Under the pieces are notes generated by a model, which had not been told where the DNA came from, made no database searches, and saw only the letters and a list, made by a program, of their open reading frames with translations. A DNA stretch of 23,356 nucleotides from the NCBI GenBank assembly GCA_016190245.1, contig JACPQY010000074.1:1-23356 (forward strand). The letters run 5' to 3'. Each line of letters opens with the position of its first letter. Position 1 is the first letter of the stretch. The DNA is from Nitrospirota bacterium. GTDB lineage: Bacteria; JACPQY01. Shown here one piece after another: positions 1-6,349 of the stretch. The translations under genes were made by a program, and so were the position numbers.

Positions 1-864
1 CGAACAACCTGCGTGAGAGGTAACCGATCGCCACGTCCACCCCTTCCGCAGCAGACCCACCGCCTCTCTCCGCCGACGTTCCAGTTCCTGCGGGGAGCCA
101 TGCGGCCTCATGCAGAGTATATCGGCAGTTTATCAGCTTCCTTTAATTATCTAGACCTCAATAATGTCGTGAACCTGCGCAACGTCCCGCCCACGCCATC
201 CAATTACGCACAGCGCAGCGGCCGCGCAGGACGCAGCGGCCAGCCGGCCATGGTGGTGGCCTATTGCTCGGCCGGAAGCCCGCACGACCAGTATTTCTTC
301 CGACATCCCGAGCTCATGGTCGCGGGCGCGGTGAGCACGCCGCGCATCGACCTGGCGAACGAGGACCTCCTGCGATCCCACATCCATGCGATCTGGCTCC
401 GCGAGACGGGCCTTAACTTGAAGAGCACTCCCGCCGAGTTGGTGGAGCTGATGGGGGAGAACCCAAGCCTGGAGTTCCTGCCCAGCGTCCAGGCTGCCCT
501 GGCCGACCAGGCGGCCCTCGACAGAACCAAAACGCGCGCCGGGACGATCCTCTCCGGCATGCAGGACGACTTGAAGAAGGCCGCGTGGTATTCCGACGGC
601 TGGCTCGACGAGGTCGTGCTCTCGATTCGCCAGAGTTTCGCGGCTGCGATGGCTAGATGGAAGCATCTATACCGCACCGCTAGGAAGCAGGTGGAGGAGC
701 AGCAGCGCATCACGCTGGACCACTCCGCGAGCCAGATCCAGAGAGAGATAGCCGAACGTCTGCGCCGCGAGGCCTTGCTCCAGATTCAATTTCAGTCACG
801 AGAGGGACAAGCCCGCTGCAGAAGAGAAAGGGTTTATTCCCTCTTGTATGCCGGAGTGGGATGA
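1..864 (+). pseudogene. C-terminal remnant of a superfamily-2 (DEAD/DEAH) helicase
   Basis: The frame is open from the window edge to a TGA at 862-864. Helicase-like sequence runs only from about 151 to 789. It begins near NVVNLRNVPPTPSNYAQRSG and includes motif VI (QRSGRAGR, near 208-231), followed by the AxYCSxGSPHDQYFF, NEDLLRSHIHAIWL and WYSDGWLDEV blocks typical of very large helicases with a C-terminal DUF1998-type region, the family that includes DISARM DrmA-like and YprA/MrfA-like proteins. Upstream of 151 the translation does not look like a helicase: the DExx box and the usual motif V sequence are missing. After EALLQIQ (about 789) the family sequence also stops and unrelated residues run to the stop. 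The fragment therefore appears truncated at both ends and should have no helicase activity. The family call is fairly secure, the exact subfamily is not. A CTAG lies at the left junction (151-154). Confidence 0.75.
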
Positions 865-973
865 CACCCTGGCAAACGAAACAGGGAATGTCCACATTTC
901 CGGTCGTGAGGATGCGATCAATCGTGGACCGCAACTCGCCGGCGATCGTGGGGTGTAGAGATATGTTGTCCAC
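710..973 (-). CDS. Possible truncated small protein with a zinc-ribbon-like motif
   Basis: This is an 87-aa frame on the minus strand starting at GTG (973-971), five bases after a perfect Shine-Dalgarno AAGGAGG (upstream on the minus strand, about 979-985). An in-frame GTG at 979 is an alternative start. The first ~60 residues look like real protein and include PCFVCQGVIPLRH then KPFLFCSG, a CxxC followed by a PFLxCSG block reminiscent of topoisomerase-type C4 zinc fingers. The second Cys pair is incomplete. After about position 795 the frame runs antisense into the helicase remnant and becomes low-complexity Arg/Gly/Ser. I infer that the 5' end is genuine and the 3' end was lost at the junction with the helicase fragment. 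I do not recognise a named family, and it could be chance. Confidence 0.35.
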   Translation of the reverse strand: MDNISLHPTIAGELRSTIDRILTTGNVDIPCFVCQGVIPLRHTRGNKPFLFCSGLVPLVTEIESGARPRGADVRLSLSGSGSRSGPA

Positions 974-996
974 AGTCACCTCCTTATTGCGACTAA

Positions 997-1049
997 ATGG
1001 ATTGAATCGGCTTGACCGTCCGTGGATGTTGCGTCCCGATTGAATCCAT
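997..1049. promoter_or_regulatory. Near-perfect inverted repeat between divergent genes
   Basis: ATGGATTGAATCGG (997-1010) and CCGATTGAATCCAT (1036-1049) are inverted copies with a single central mismatch, 25 nt apart. They also share GATTGAATC as a direct repeat. They lie between the divergent starts at 973 (minus) and 1135 (plus). This could be an operator for the DUF6883/DUF4926 pair or a hairpin. No T-tract follows, so it is not a clear terminator. Confidence 0.35.
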
Positions 1050-1134
1050 TCAAGCGGGATTCGTTATTTCGAGGCATCCGGCTGCTCATGGCGCGGGATG
1101 GATGTTGAGACGGATTCCTGTAGGATGTCGGCCG

Positions 1135-1470
1135 ATGAAGCTGCCGAATTCGGAACAGGCCATCATCGATCGGGCCAAGATCGTGGACTATCTGCTTTGC
1201 TCGACCCATGATGATGGGTGGGGCAAGGCGCAGTTCTTCGCGGGCTTTGGTTTCCGGCTTGAAACTTGGGAGGAGCTTGCTGCCGCCCTGAGGACACATG
1301 GCATGACCCATGACGTGAAGGATGTGGTAGAATCCGAGCATGGGACGATATACGTGGTGGTGGGGTCCCTCGATGCGCCCAACGGGAGGAGCCCCGATGT
1401 GCGATCGGTCTGGATGGTGGACAAGGGTGGAGACACGCCTCGCCTGATAACGGCGTATCCATTGGATTAG
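1135..1470 (+). CDS. DUF6883 domain protein (toxin-like partner of DUF4926)
   Basis: 111 aa. I place the start at ATG 1135 because the family begins with MKLPN; the longer frame back to 1012 adds a stretch that does not look like the family. Family-like blocks are MKLPNSEQAIIDRAKIVDYLL near the N-terminus, HDDGWGKAQFFAGFGF with the G.KA.FF core (about residues 25-40), TWEELAAALRTHG, then IYVVVGSLDAPNGR and the C-terminal VWMVDKGGDTPRLITAYPL. The domain is compact and probably cytoplasmic, with no signal peptide or membrane segment. The next gene, a DUF4926 protein, starts 10 nt downstream. In my knowledge DUF6883 and DUF4926 genes recur as neighbours, and the arrangement resembles a toxin-antitoxin pair, but I know of no proven biochemical activity. 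The family call is confident, the toxin role is inference. Confidence 0.8.
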   Translation: MKLPNSEQAIIDRAKIVDYLLCSTHDDGWGKAQFFAGFGFRLETWEELAAALRTHGMTHDVKDVVESEHGTIYVVVGSLDAPNGRSPDVRSVWMVDKGGDTPRLITAYPLD

Positions 1471-1480
1471 GAGTGGGAAG

Positions 1481-1714
1481 ATGATCAAAGAACATGAGCG
1501 GGTTGTCCTCAAGTCGGATCTCCCTAAGGAAGGTTTGCGGGCGGGTGACGTCGGTACCGTGATCCATATCCATGGCCAGGGGGAAGCCTTCGTTGTCGAG
1601 TTCTTCACATTGGCTGGGAAGACAGTCACCATCGCCACGGTCGATTCCTCACAGGCCCGTCCGGTGAGTGCGCGCGACCTCACGCATGCTCGCCAACTGG
1701 AAGCGGCTGCGTAG
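1481..1714 (+). CDS. DUF4926 domain protein
   Basis: 77 aa, ATG at 1481 with a GGAG at 1470-1473 overlapping the upstream stop. The sequence matches the DUF4926 pattern: an N-terminal ERVVLKSDLPKEGLRAGDVG block, GTVIHIHGQGEAFVVEFFT, then GKTVTIATVDSSQARPV. The first ~60 residues would form a small SH3-like beta barrel, with a short Arg/Ala-rich tail. It lies 10 nt behind the DUF6883 gene on the same strand, so the two are almost certainly co-transcribed. By position and size it would be the antitoxin or immunity-like partner if the pair is a toxin-antitoxin system. That role is inferred only. No promoter of its own is visible. Confidence 0.8.
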   Translation: MIKEHERVVLKSDLPKEGLRAGDVGTVIHIHGQGEAFVVEFFTLAGKTVTIATVDSSQARPVSARDLTHARQLEAAA

Positions 1715-1782
1715 CTTCGTGCCCATCGGTTCCGGCACTTGGCGCCGAACCATCTCGCATCACGCTCGACCTGTTTCACCGG

Positions 1783-1941
1783 GTACCCCACCGTCCATGG
1801 CTGGCACTCGCGCCCTGAGGGGCGGGCGTCCTGCCCGCCGGGTTGCCGCGAGTACCCCACCGTCCATGGCTGGACCCCGCCCACTGATGCCTCCCATCGT
1901 GGTCGGCTTGGATGGCGGGGACCCGCATCGTCCATGGCTGG
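1783..1941. repeat. Three-copy short repeat with ~69-nt spacing
   Basis: The core CGTCCATGGCTGG occurs at 1792-1804, 1861-1873 and 1929-1941, so the steps are 69 and 68 nt. The first two copies share 22 identical bases (1783-1804 and 1852-1873); the third is degenerate upstream of the core. The sequences in between are not alike. The core contains the palindrome CCATGG. Confidence 0.65.
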
Positions 1942-1954
1942 TGAAACGTTTCAC
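1941..1954. promoter_or_regulatory. Perfect 14-bp palindrome GTGAAACGTTTCAC
   Basis: GTGAAACGTTTCAC is a perfect palindrome that begins at the last base of the third short-repeat copy. The half-site GTTTCAC also occurs singly near 1772 and 2108. It is a plausible protein-binding site, but no regulator is known. Confidence 0.4.
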
Positions 1955-2158
1955 TTTTCGCGGGTCAAATGGGGTTTTCGCGGGAATTTTCGGGAAAGGG
2001 GAGAGAGATCTGTTGTCCGCCGCTTTGGGCGCAGTTTCGGATAGTTAGATCCGCTCCAGGGTTCCCGGCAGTTCCCGCCGGGAGTGTGTTCAAATCTCGT
2101 TGGGGACGTTTCACCTCGCGAGGACGGAACGCGGGTATGGACCCGCGCGCCTGCCAGG

Positions 2159-2164
2159 TATGAT
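2159..2164 (+). promoter_or_regulatory. Possible -10 element upstream of wzt
   Basis: TATGAT, 128 nt before the wzt start and just after a 7-bp hairpin (2130-2147). No good -35 hexamer lies 17 nt upstream. Similar TATGAT/TATGCT boxes precede the genes at 9283 and 12325. Confidence 0.25.
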
Positions 2165-2291
2165 CGGCGCGCCTCCCGATGGGTTGCGGGAGGGGTGGCC
2201 CGACGTTATCATTCGCACTCCTGCCTGTGACACGTCGTGAGCCGGCCGGCTGGTCCGACCCCGAGCTCTGACTTTCCCGGGTTGGAGGAGC

Positions 2292-3572
2292 ATGAGCAAT
2301 ATCCTCATTCGGGCCGAAGGACTCTCGAAGCTCTATGTCATGGGCGAGTACGTGCGATACCGCGCGCTCCGTGACACCCTGGCCGGGGCCGCAAGGGGTT
2401 GGCTGGAGCGATTCGGAGGCGGAGCCGGATCGGCGGATGCGGCGCCACTCAAGGAGATCTGGGCCCTGAGGGATGTGTCATTCGATGTGCACGAAGGCGA
2501 GGTCCTGGGGGTCGTCGGACGCAACGGGGCGGGGAAATCCACGTTGCTCAAGCTTCTCGCCCGGATCACCGAGCCGACCCGCGGCTGCGTGACGGTTCGG
2601 GGGCGGGTGGGAAGTCTCCTGGAGGTGGGTACCGGTTTTCACCCCGAGCTCACCGGCCGCGAGAACATTTTCCTGAGCGGGGCGGTGCTTGGCATGCGGC
2701 GACTGGAGATCGCCTCCAAGCTTGATGACATCGTTTCCTTCGCTGAGATCGGTGCGTTTCTGGACACTCCCGTGAAGCGGTACTCGAGCGGAATGTACGT
2801 CCGGCTTGCGTTTTCCGTGGCCGCTCACCTGGAGCCGGAGATTCTCCTCGTGGACGAGGTGCTCGCAGTGGGCGACACCGCCTTCCAGAAAAAGTGCATC
2901 GGGAGGATGGGTGAGGTGACGCGTCAAGGACGCACGGTCGTATTCGTGAGCCACAACATGGGAGCCGTCACGGCCCTGTGCACGCAGGCCCTGGTGCTCA
3001 CCCGCGGACGCATGAGCGTGTCTCCCACCGACGTCGCGATGGCCGTCCGGGCCTACGCCGGCCAGGTCGAAGATCTGGCGGCGGGCACACTGCGGGACCG
3101 CACGGATCGGAAGGGTCAAGGCCGCCTCCGGATCGTGGCCTTTGAGGCAGTCAGTGCCGCGGGGACGCGCGGCGACGGTCTCCTGCCCGGAGTGGATGCG
3201 GAGTTTCGGATTCAGTACGAAGCCGACCAGCCCGCCGACCTCGCCGACTTGACTGCGGCGATCACCCTCACGTCCACGCAGGGCGCCGCCGTCGCGATGC
3301 TGGGCAACAACTTGACAGAGCAGGGTTTGGGGGTGGTGCCGAAGAGGGGCACGCTGGTGTGCCGGGTCCCCCGCCTCCCGCTTGCGCCCGGTCGCTACTT
3401 TCTGAACCTGATCCTCAGGCAGAAGAACGTTGTCGAGGACTGGATCCAGGAGGCGGCGTTGATCAGTGTGGAGGACGGAGACTTCTACGGCACGGGCCGA
3501 CTCACCCCTCCCACACACGGTGGTGTATTCTTGGAACAGAGGTGGTCGGTCGTTCCCACGCAAGCGTCGTGA
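2292..3572 (+). CDS. wzt: Polysaccharide ABC exporter ATP-binding protein (Wzt type) with C-terminal sugar-binding domain
   Basis: 426 aa, ATG 2292 directly after GGAGGAG (2284-2290). It is the cytoplasmic ATPase that would power export of a lipid-linked polysaccharide through a Wzm permease. Visible motifs are Walker A GRNGAGKST (residues 76-84), signature YSSGM (164-168), Walker B ILLVDE (184-189) followed by VLAVGD, and the switch VSHN (His 221). Residues ~260-420 form an extra C-terminal region (FRIQYEAD..., GVVPKRGTLVCRVPRLPLAPGRYFLNL) matching the Wzt_C carbohydrate-binding domain that recognises a capped chain end in O8/O9a-type systems. The stop overlaps the GTG of the methyltransferase by 4 nt. 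The permease gene is not in the window, so it lies elsewhere or upstream of the decayed region. It looks intact. Confidence 0.93.
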   Translation: MSNILIRAEGLSKLYVMGEYVRYRALRDTLAGAARGWLERFGGGAGSADAAPLKEIWALRDVSFDVHEGEVLGVVGRNGAGKSTLLKLLARITEPTRGCVTVRGRVGSLLEVGTGFHPELTGRENIFLSGAVLGMRRLEIASKLDDIVSFAEIGAFLDTPVKRYSSGMYVRLAFSVAAHLEPEILLVDEVLAVGDTAFQKKCIGRMGEVTRQGRTVVFVSHNMGAVTALCTQALVLTRGRMSVSPTDVAMAVRAYAGQVEDLAAGTLRDRTDRKGQGRLRIVAFEAVSAAGTRGDGLLPGVDAEFRIQYEADQPADLADLTAAITLTSTQGAAVAMLGNNLTEQGLGVVPKRGTLVCRVPRLPLAPGRYFLNLILRQKNVVEDWIQEAALISVEDGDFYGTGRLTPPTHGGVFLEQRWSVVPTQAS

Positions 3573-4288
3573 TCAAGGCGGCCGTGAAGAGGGTTCTGGC
3601 GTATTTCGGGATCGGACTGGTGCGGCTCGAGTCCTCTCCGGATGGACAGGGCTGGAACATCCGCTCCGCCGTGCACCACAATTCGCCGGATCGTCTCCAA
3701 GAGTTGTGGTCTGACCCGCAGATGGTTCGTGACCATTCGGGGGAGGGACGGCTGGAGCTTTTCCGGTGCATCGTGGACATGCTCGCGGAGAAAGGCATCG
3801 GGATCGACGGGAGAACGGTTGCCGACGTCGGATGTGGAACGGGCCATCTCCTCCTTGCCGTCGCACGAAAGCACCGCCCCGCACGCCTGACGGGATTCGA
3901 GTACGTGCCTGCCGCCGTGGACGCAGCGCGCCGGACCGTGCCGGGGGGGGATGTCCGCCGCCTCGATCTGTACGAAGGCACTCCGGACCGGTTCGATGTG
4001 GTTCTGTGCGTCGAGGTGCTGGAGCATCTGCTTCATCCCGACCGCGCCCTCCACAGCCTGGCGGATATGATTTCGGACGGCGGCGTGGCCGTTGTGACCG
4101 TCCCGGACGGAAGGCGGGACACGTTCCCAGGCCATATCAACTTCTGGAGCCCCGAAAGCTGGGACGTCTTTCTTCATGACCGACTCCGCGGCGTGGAGGT
4201 GGAGACTGGTCGTCTAACGGGCGGAGTTCTGTTCGCCGTCCTGCGCAAGACAGCGCCGATGGGTTGTGTTGAGGCCGGAGCTTCCTGA
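3569..4288 (+). CDS. Class I SAM-dependent methyltransferase
   Basis: 239 aa from GTG 3569, which overlaps the wzt stop as GTGA. A longer upstream frame exists but lies inside the wzt coding sequence. Motif I is VADVGCGTGH (residues 84-93), the acidic ribose-binding residue is in GFEYVP (Glu 111), and FDVVLCVEVLEHL is the motif-II-like block. The protein is soluble with no membrane segment. It would transfer a methyl group from S-adenosylmethionine, probably to a sugar of the exported polysaccharide. The tight coupling to a Wzt with a C-terminal sugar-binding domain suggests chain-end methylation, but it lacks the kinase and coiled-coil parts of WbdD. A G8 run lies at 3943-3950. The acceptor is unknown. 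Confidence 0.85.
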   Translation: MIKAAVKRVLAYFGIGLVRLESSPDGQGWNIRSAVHHNSPDRLQELWSDPQMVRDHSGEGRLELFRCIVDMLAEKGIGIDGRTVADVGCGTGHLLLAVARKHRPARLTGFEYVPAAVDAARRTVPGGDVRRLDLYEGTPDRFDVVLCVEVLEHLLHPDRALHSLADMISDGGVAVVTVPDGRRDTFPGHINFWSPESWDVFLHDRLRGVEVETGRLTGGVLFAVLRKTAPMGCVEAGAS

Positions 4289-4520
4289 CCGTACACGTCC
4301 GAACGTCGGCCCGCGCGGGATCTGTGTCATCACGATCACGAGCGGCTGGGTGGAAGGCGGAAAGGTGTGCAAAACCGGATCAGGCGATATATCCTTTCCG
4401 TATGCGCGAGAAGACCCGTAGTGGACCGGAGGAAGAGAAACAGATCGCCCATGAAGAGAAATGCGCGAGTCAAGCGCGCGAGGTCCACTCCTTCGCCAGG
4501 GCCGAGGTGGCCTGAGCCGC

Positions 4521-5174
4521 ATGGCTATGCAGGCCGAGGAGGTATTCATTCATCCGACCTCCGTGGTCGAGGATCCGTCCGCGGTCGGCGCGGGTACGCG
4601 GATTTGGTACTTTTGCCACCTTATGCGGGGTGCGCGCGTCGGTCGTGCTTGCAATATCGGGCAGAACGTCTTTGTGGATTCGGGCGCCGTGATTGGGGAT
4701 GGGGTCAAGATTCAGAACAACGTGTCCATCTATGCCGGTGTCGTCTTGGAAGACTATGTGTTCTGCGGTCCGTCGTGCGTGTTTACCAACGTAATCAATC
4801 CTCGCAGCGAAGTCCCCAGACCGGACGAGTTCCGTCGGACGTTGGTGCGGCGTGGGGCCACGATCGGTGCAAATGCCACGGTGGTGGCCGGAACCACGAT
4901 CGGTCGCTACGCCTTCATCGCGGCGGGGGCCGTGGTGGTGAGGGGTGAAGTGCCGGACTATGCTCTCATGATGGGGGCCCCGGCAGTTCGGCGGGGTTGG
5001 ATGAGCCGTCACGGACACCGGCTGGTCGCGCGCAATGCCGAGGGCGACTACATCTGTTCCCAATCCAAGTGGCGGTACCGGCTGCAGGATGGCGATCGGT
5101 TGCGCTGTCTGGATTGGTCGGAAGACGAGGCGTTACCCCGTCCGACCGGGGCCCCGGACGGTCCGCGATGGTGA
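4521..5174 (+). CDS. Left-handed beta-helix N-acetyltransferase (WbpD/FdtC-like)
   Basis: 217 aa. I chose ATG 4521, with GAGGTGG (4504-4510) upstream; ATG 4527 is also possible, and the frame open back to 4461 adds an unrelated Arg-rich stretch. Hexapeptide repeats run from FIHPTSVVEDPSAVGAGTRIW (residue 9 on) to about residue 145, giving a trimeric left-handed beta-helix. The FTNVINPR block (88-95) and YALMMGAPAV (148-155) are typical of WbpD/FdtC-type enzymes that acetylate the amino group of a nucleotide-activated amino sugar with acetyl-CoA. The last 50 residues are a family-like tail. The gene overlaps the oxidoreductase by 7 nt (ATGGTGA), pointing to a shared pathway such as UDP-2,3-diacetamido uronic acid synthesis. 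The exact substrate is uncertain. Confidence 0.88.
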   Translation: MAMQAEEVFIHPTSVVEDPSAVGAGTRIWYFCHLMRGARVGRACNIGQNVFVDSGAVIGDGVKIQNNVSIYAGVVLEDYVFCGPSCVFTNVINPRSEVPRPDEFRRTLVRRGATIGANATVVAGTTIGRYAFIAAGAVVVRGEVPDYALMMGAPAVRRGWMSRHGHRLVARNAEGDYICSQSKWRYRLQDGDRLRCLDWSEDEALPRPTGAPDGPRW

Positions 5175-6190
5175 CGCTGAGCCAGTTGGGCTGCGGCTAC
5201 TGGGGGCCGAATCTCCTGCGCAATTTCTCCTTGCTCCCGGACTGTCACGTGAAATGGGTGGCGGAGGAGAGCGCTGTTCGCCGCGCCTATGTGCAGATGC
5301 ATTACCCCCGATCCGGTGTCACGGTTGATTGGCGGGAGGCCATCGGCGATTCGGATGTGGACGCAGTCGTGATCGCGACGCCTGCGTCCACTCACTATGA
5401 CCTCGTCCGCGAAGCGCTCCAAGCGGGGCGACACGTGCTGGTGGAGAAGCCCCTGGCCATGAGCGTACGCGAGGCCGACGAGTTGGTCGCACTTGCCGAA
5501 CGACAAGAGAAGATTCTGATGGTCGGGCATACGTTTCTCTACAATGCCGCCGTCCGGCATGTGCGCCGGCTGATTGAGGAAGGCGCCTTGGGCGACCTCT
5601 ACTATTTCTACAGCCAGCGCCTGAACCTCGGGCAGGTGCGTCAGGACGTGAATGTCTGGTGGAACCTCGCTCCGCACGACGTGAGTATTCTCGTCTACTG
5701 GATGGGCGGCCTCGCGCCGCGGGAGATCCGGGCGCACGGGGTGGCGCACCTCCAGCCCGCCGTGGAGGACGTCGTCTTCGCAGCCCTTTCGTGGGGGGGG
5801 GGCATCTCCGGCCACGTCCACGTCAGCTGGCTGGACCCGGGGCGGGTGAGGCGGATGACCGTGGTCGGGAGTCGCAAGATGGTGGTGTATGACGATGTGG
5901 GGGAACACAAGATCACCGTTCTGGACAAGGGTGTGGATCGAGTACCACGGCTGGGTGAACGGATGGACTACGACCATATCAGCGCCTACACGCTCATGCC
6001 CCGTGCCGGCGACATTCTTGTGCCCCGGCTCCAGTTCGAGGAACCGGTTCGCGTGGAGGCGCAGCATTTCCTGGATTGCATCCGTACGGGGGAGCGCCCC
6101 TTGACGGACGGGCGCCACGGCCGCGACATCGTGGCGGTTCTGGAGGCCGGAAGTCGGGCACTCCGGGACGGGGCCACCGTCAGTCTCTAG
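5168..6190 (+). CDS. Gfo/Idh/MocA-family NAD(P)-dependent sugar oxidoreductase (WbpB-like)
   Basis: 340 aa from ATG 5168 (MVTLSQLGCGYWG), which places the nucleotide-binding strand directly at the N-terminus; the longer frame to 4997 lies in the acetyltransferase gene. Motifs are GCGYWG (8-13), VVIATPASTHYD, the EKP triad in VLVEKPLAMS (93-95) and WNLAPHDVSI with the His-Asp pair (170-171) expected in the active site. It would oxidise a nucleotide sugar, most plausibly at C3 of a UDP-N-acetyl uronic acid as WbpB does, providing the keto sugar for an aminotransferase that precedes the WbpD-like step. That aminotransferase (WbpE) is absent here. A G10 run at 5793-5802 encodes part of SWGGGIS. 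The TAG stop forms part of the CTAG at the edge of the downstream palindromic element. Confidence 0.88.
   Translation: MVTLSQLGCGYWGPNLLRNFSLLPDCHVKWVAEESAVRRAYVQMHYPRSGVTVDWREAIGDSDVDAVVIATPASTHYDLVREALQAGRHVLVEKPLAMSVREADELVALAERQEKILMVGHTFLYNAAVRHVRRLIEEGALGDLYYFYSQRLNLGQVRQDVNVWWNLAPHDVSILVYWMGGLAPREIRAHGVAHLQPAVEDVVFAALSWGGGISGHVHVSWLDPGRVRRMTVVGSRKMVVYDDVGEHKITVLDKGVDRVPRLGERMDYDHISAYTLMPRAGDILVPRLQFEEPVRVEAQHFLDCIRTGERPLTDGRHGRDIVAVLEAGSRALRDGATVSL
5793..5802 (+). repeat. G10 homopolymer tract inside the oxidoreductase gene
   Basis: Ten consecutive G, in frame, encoding the Gly run of SWGGGIS near residue 210. A gain or loss of one base would frameshift the last ~130 codons. Confidence 0.8.
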
Positions 6191-6329
6191 TACCATGCTG
6201 ACTAAGTCTTGGAACAGATCGGTGCCTCCAACATGGTACTTTCGGAACGATGTTTGCGGAAGCAAACATCGTTCCGATGGTCCCGCGTCGGTGACAATCT
6301 GCTCCAAGAATTCCTCAACGCGGGACTAG
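6187..6329. mobile_element. 143-bp palindromic MITE-like element bounded by CTAG
   Basis: The whole segment is one long imperfect inverted repeat. The centre is a perfect stem GGAACGATGTTTG (6244-6256) with its complement at 6263-6275, closed by the 6-nt loop CGGAAG. Going outwards, the arms continue to match imperfectly: CTTGGAACAGAT (6208-6219) against the reverse complement of ATCTGCTCCAAG (6297-6308), and CTAGTACC (6187-6194) against GGGACTAG (6322-6329). CTAG occurs at both ends, as expected for a 4-bp target duplication or a palindromic terminus. No transposase is encoded, so movement would need one in trans. It lies exactly between two co-directional genes. Confidence 0.65.
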
Positions 6330-6349
6330 CGGGGGGCCTCCCGGGGAAG

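Larger units (their letters stand above)
1715..2291. other. 577-nt non-coding region with repeats and hairpins
   Basis: No credible gene is seen on either strand. The region holds a three-copy repeat (1783-1941), a GGCGGGC/GCCCGCC hairpin inside the first repeat interval, and a perfect palindrome at 1941-1954. It also holds a TTTTCGCGGG direct repeat (1955-1964 and 1975-1984), a CCCGGC/GCCGGG hairpin near 2058-2078, a CGCGGGT-ATGG-ACCCGCG hairpin (2130-2147) and a possible -10 element just before the wzt gene. It separates the decayed accessory island from the polysaccharide locus. Confidence 0.6.

Noticed and set aside
976-1935. Minus-strand open frame of 319 aa across the DUF6883/DUF4926 pair
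   Set aside because: It spans two clear plus-strand genes and the repeat array, and its repeated PWTVGY words come from the DNA repeat.
1783-1941. CRISPR-like regular spacing of a 22-nt repeat
   Set aside because: There are only three copies, the third is degenerate, the repeat has no CRISPR-like terminal dyad, one interval is itself a hairpin, and no cas gene is present.
2478-3563. Minus-strand open frame of 361 aa opposite wzt
   Set aside because: The plus strand encodes a complete Wzt with all ABC motifs; the antisense product has no domain.
4420-4489. 8-bp inverted repeat AGTGGACC/GGTCCACT before the acetyltransferase gene
   Set aside because: It is short with a 54-nt spacing, expected by chance in DNA of this composition, with no other structure to support it.
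5048-6307. Long minus-strand open frame (419 aa) opposite the oxidoreductase
   Set aside because: It mirrors a high-G+C coding gene and starts in the palindromic element. The translation is His/Pro/Arg-rich without family motifs.
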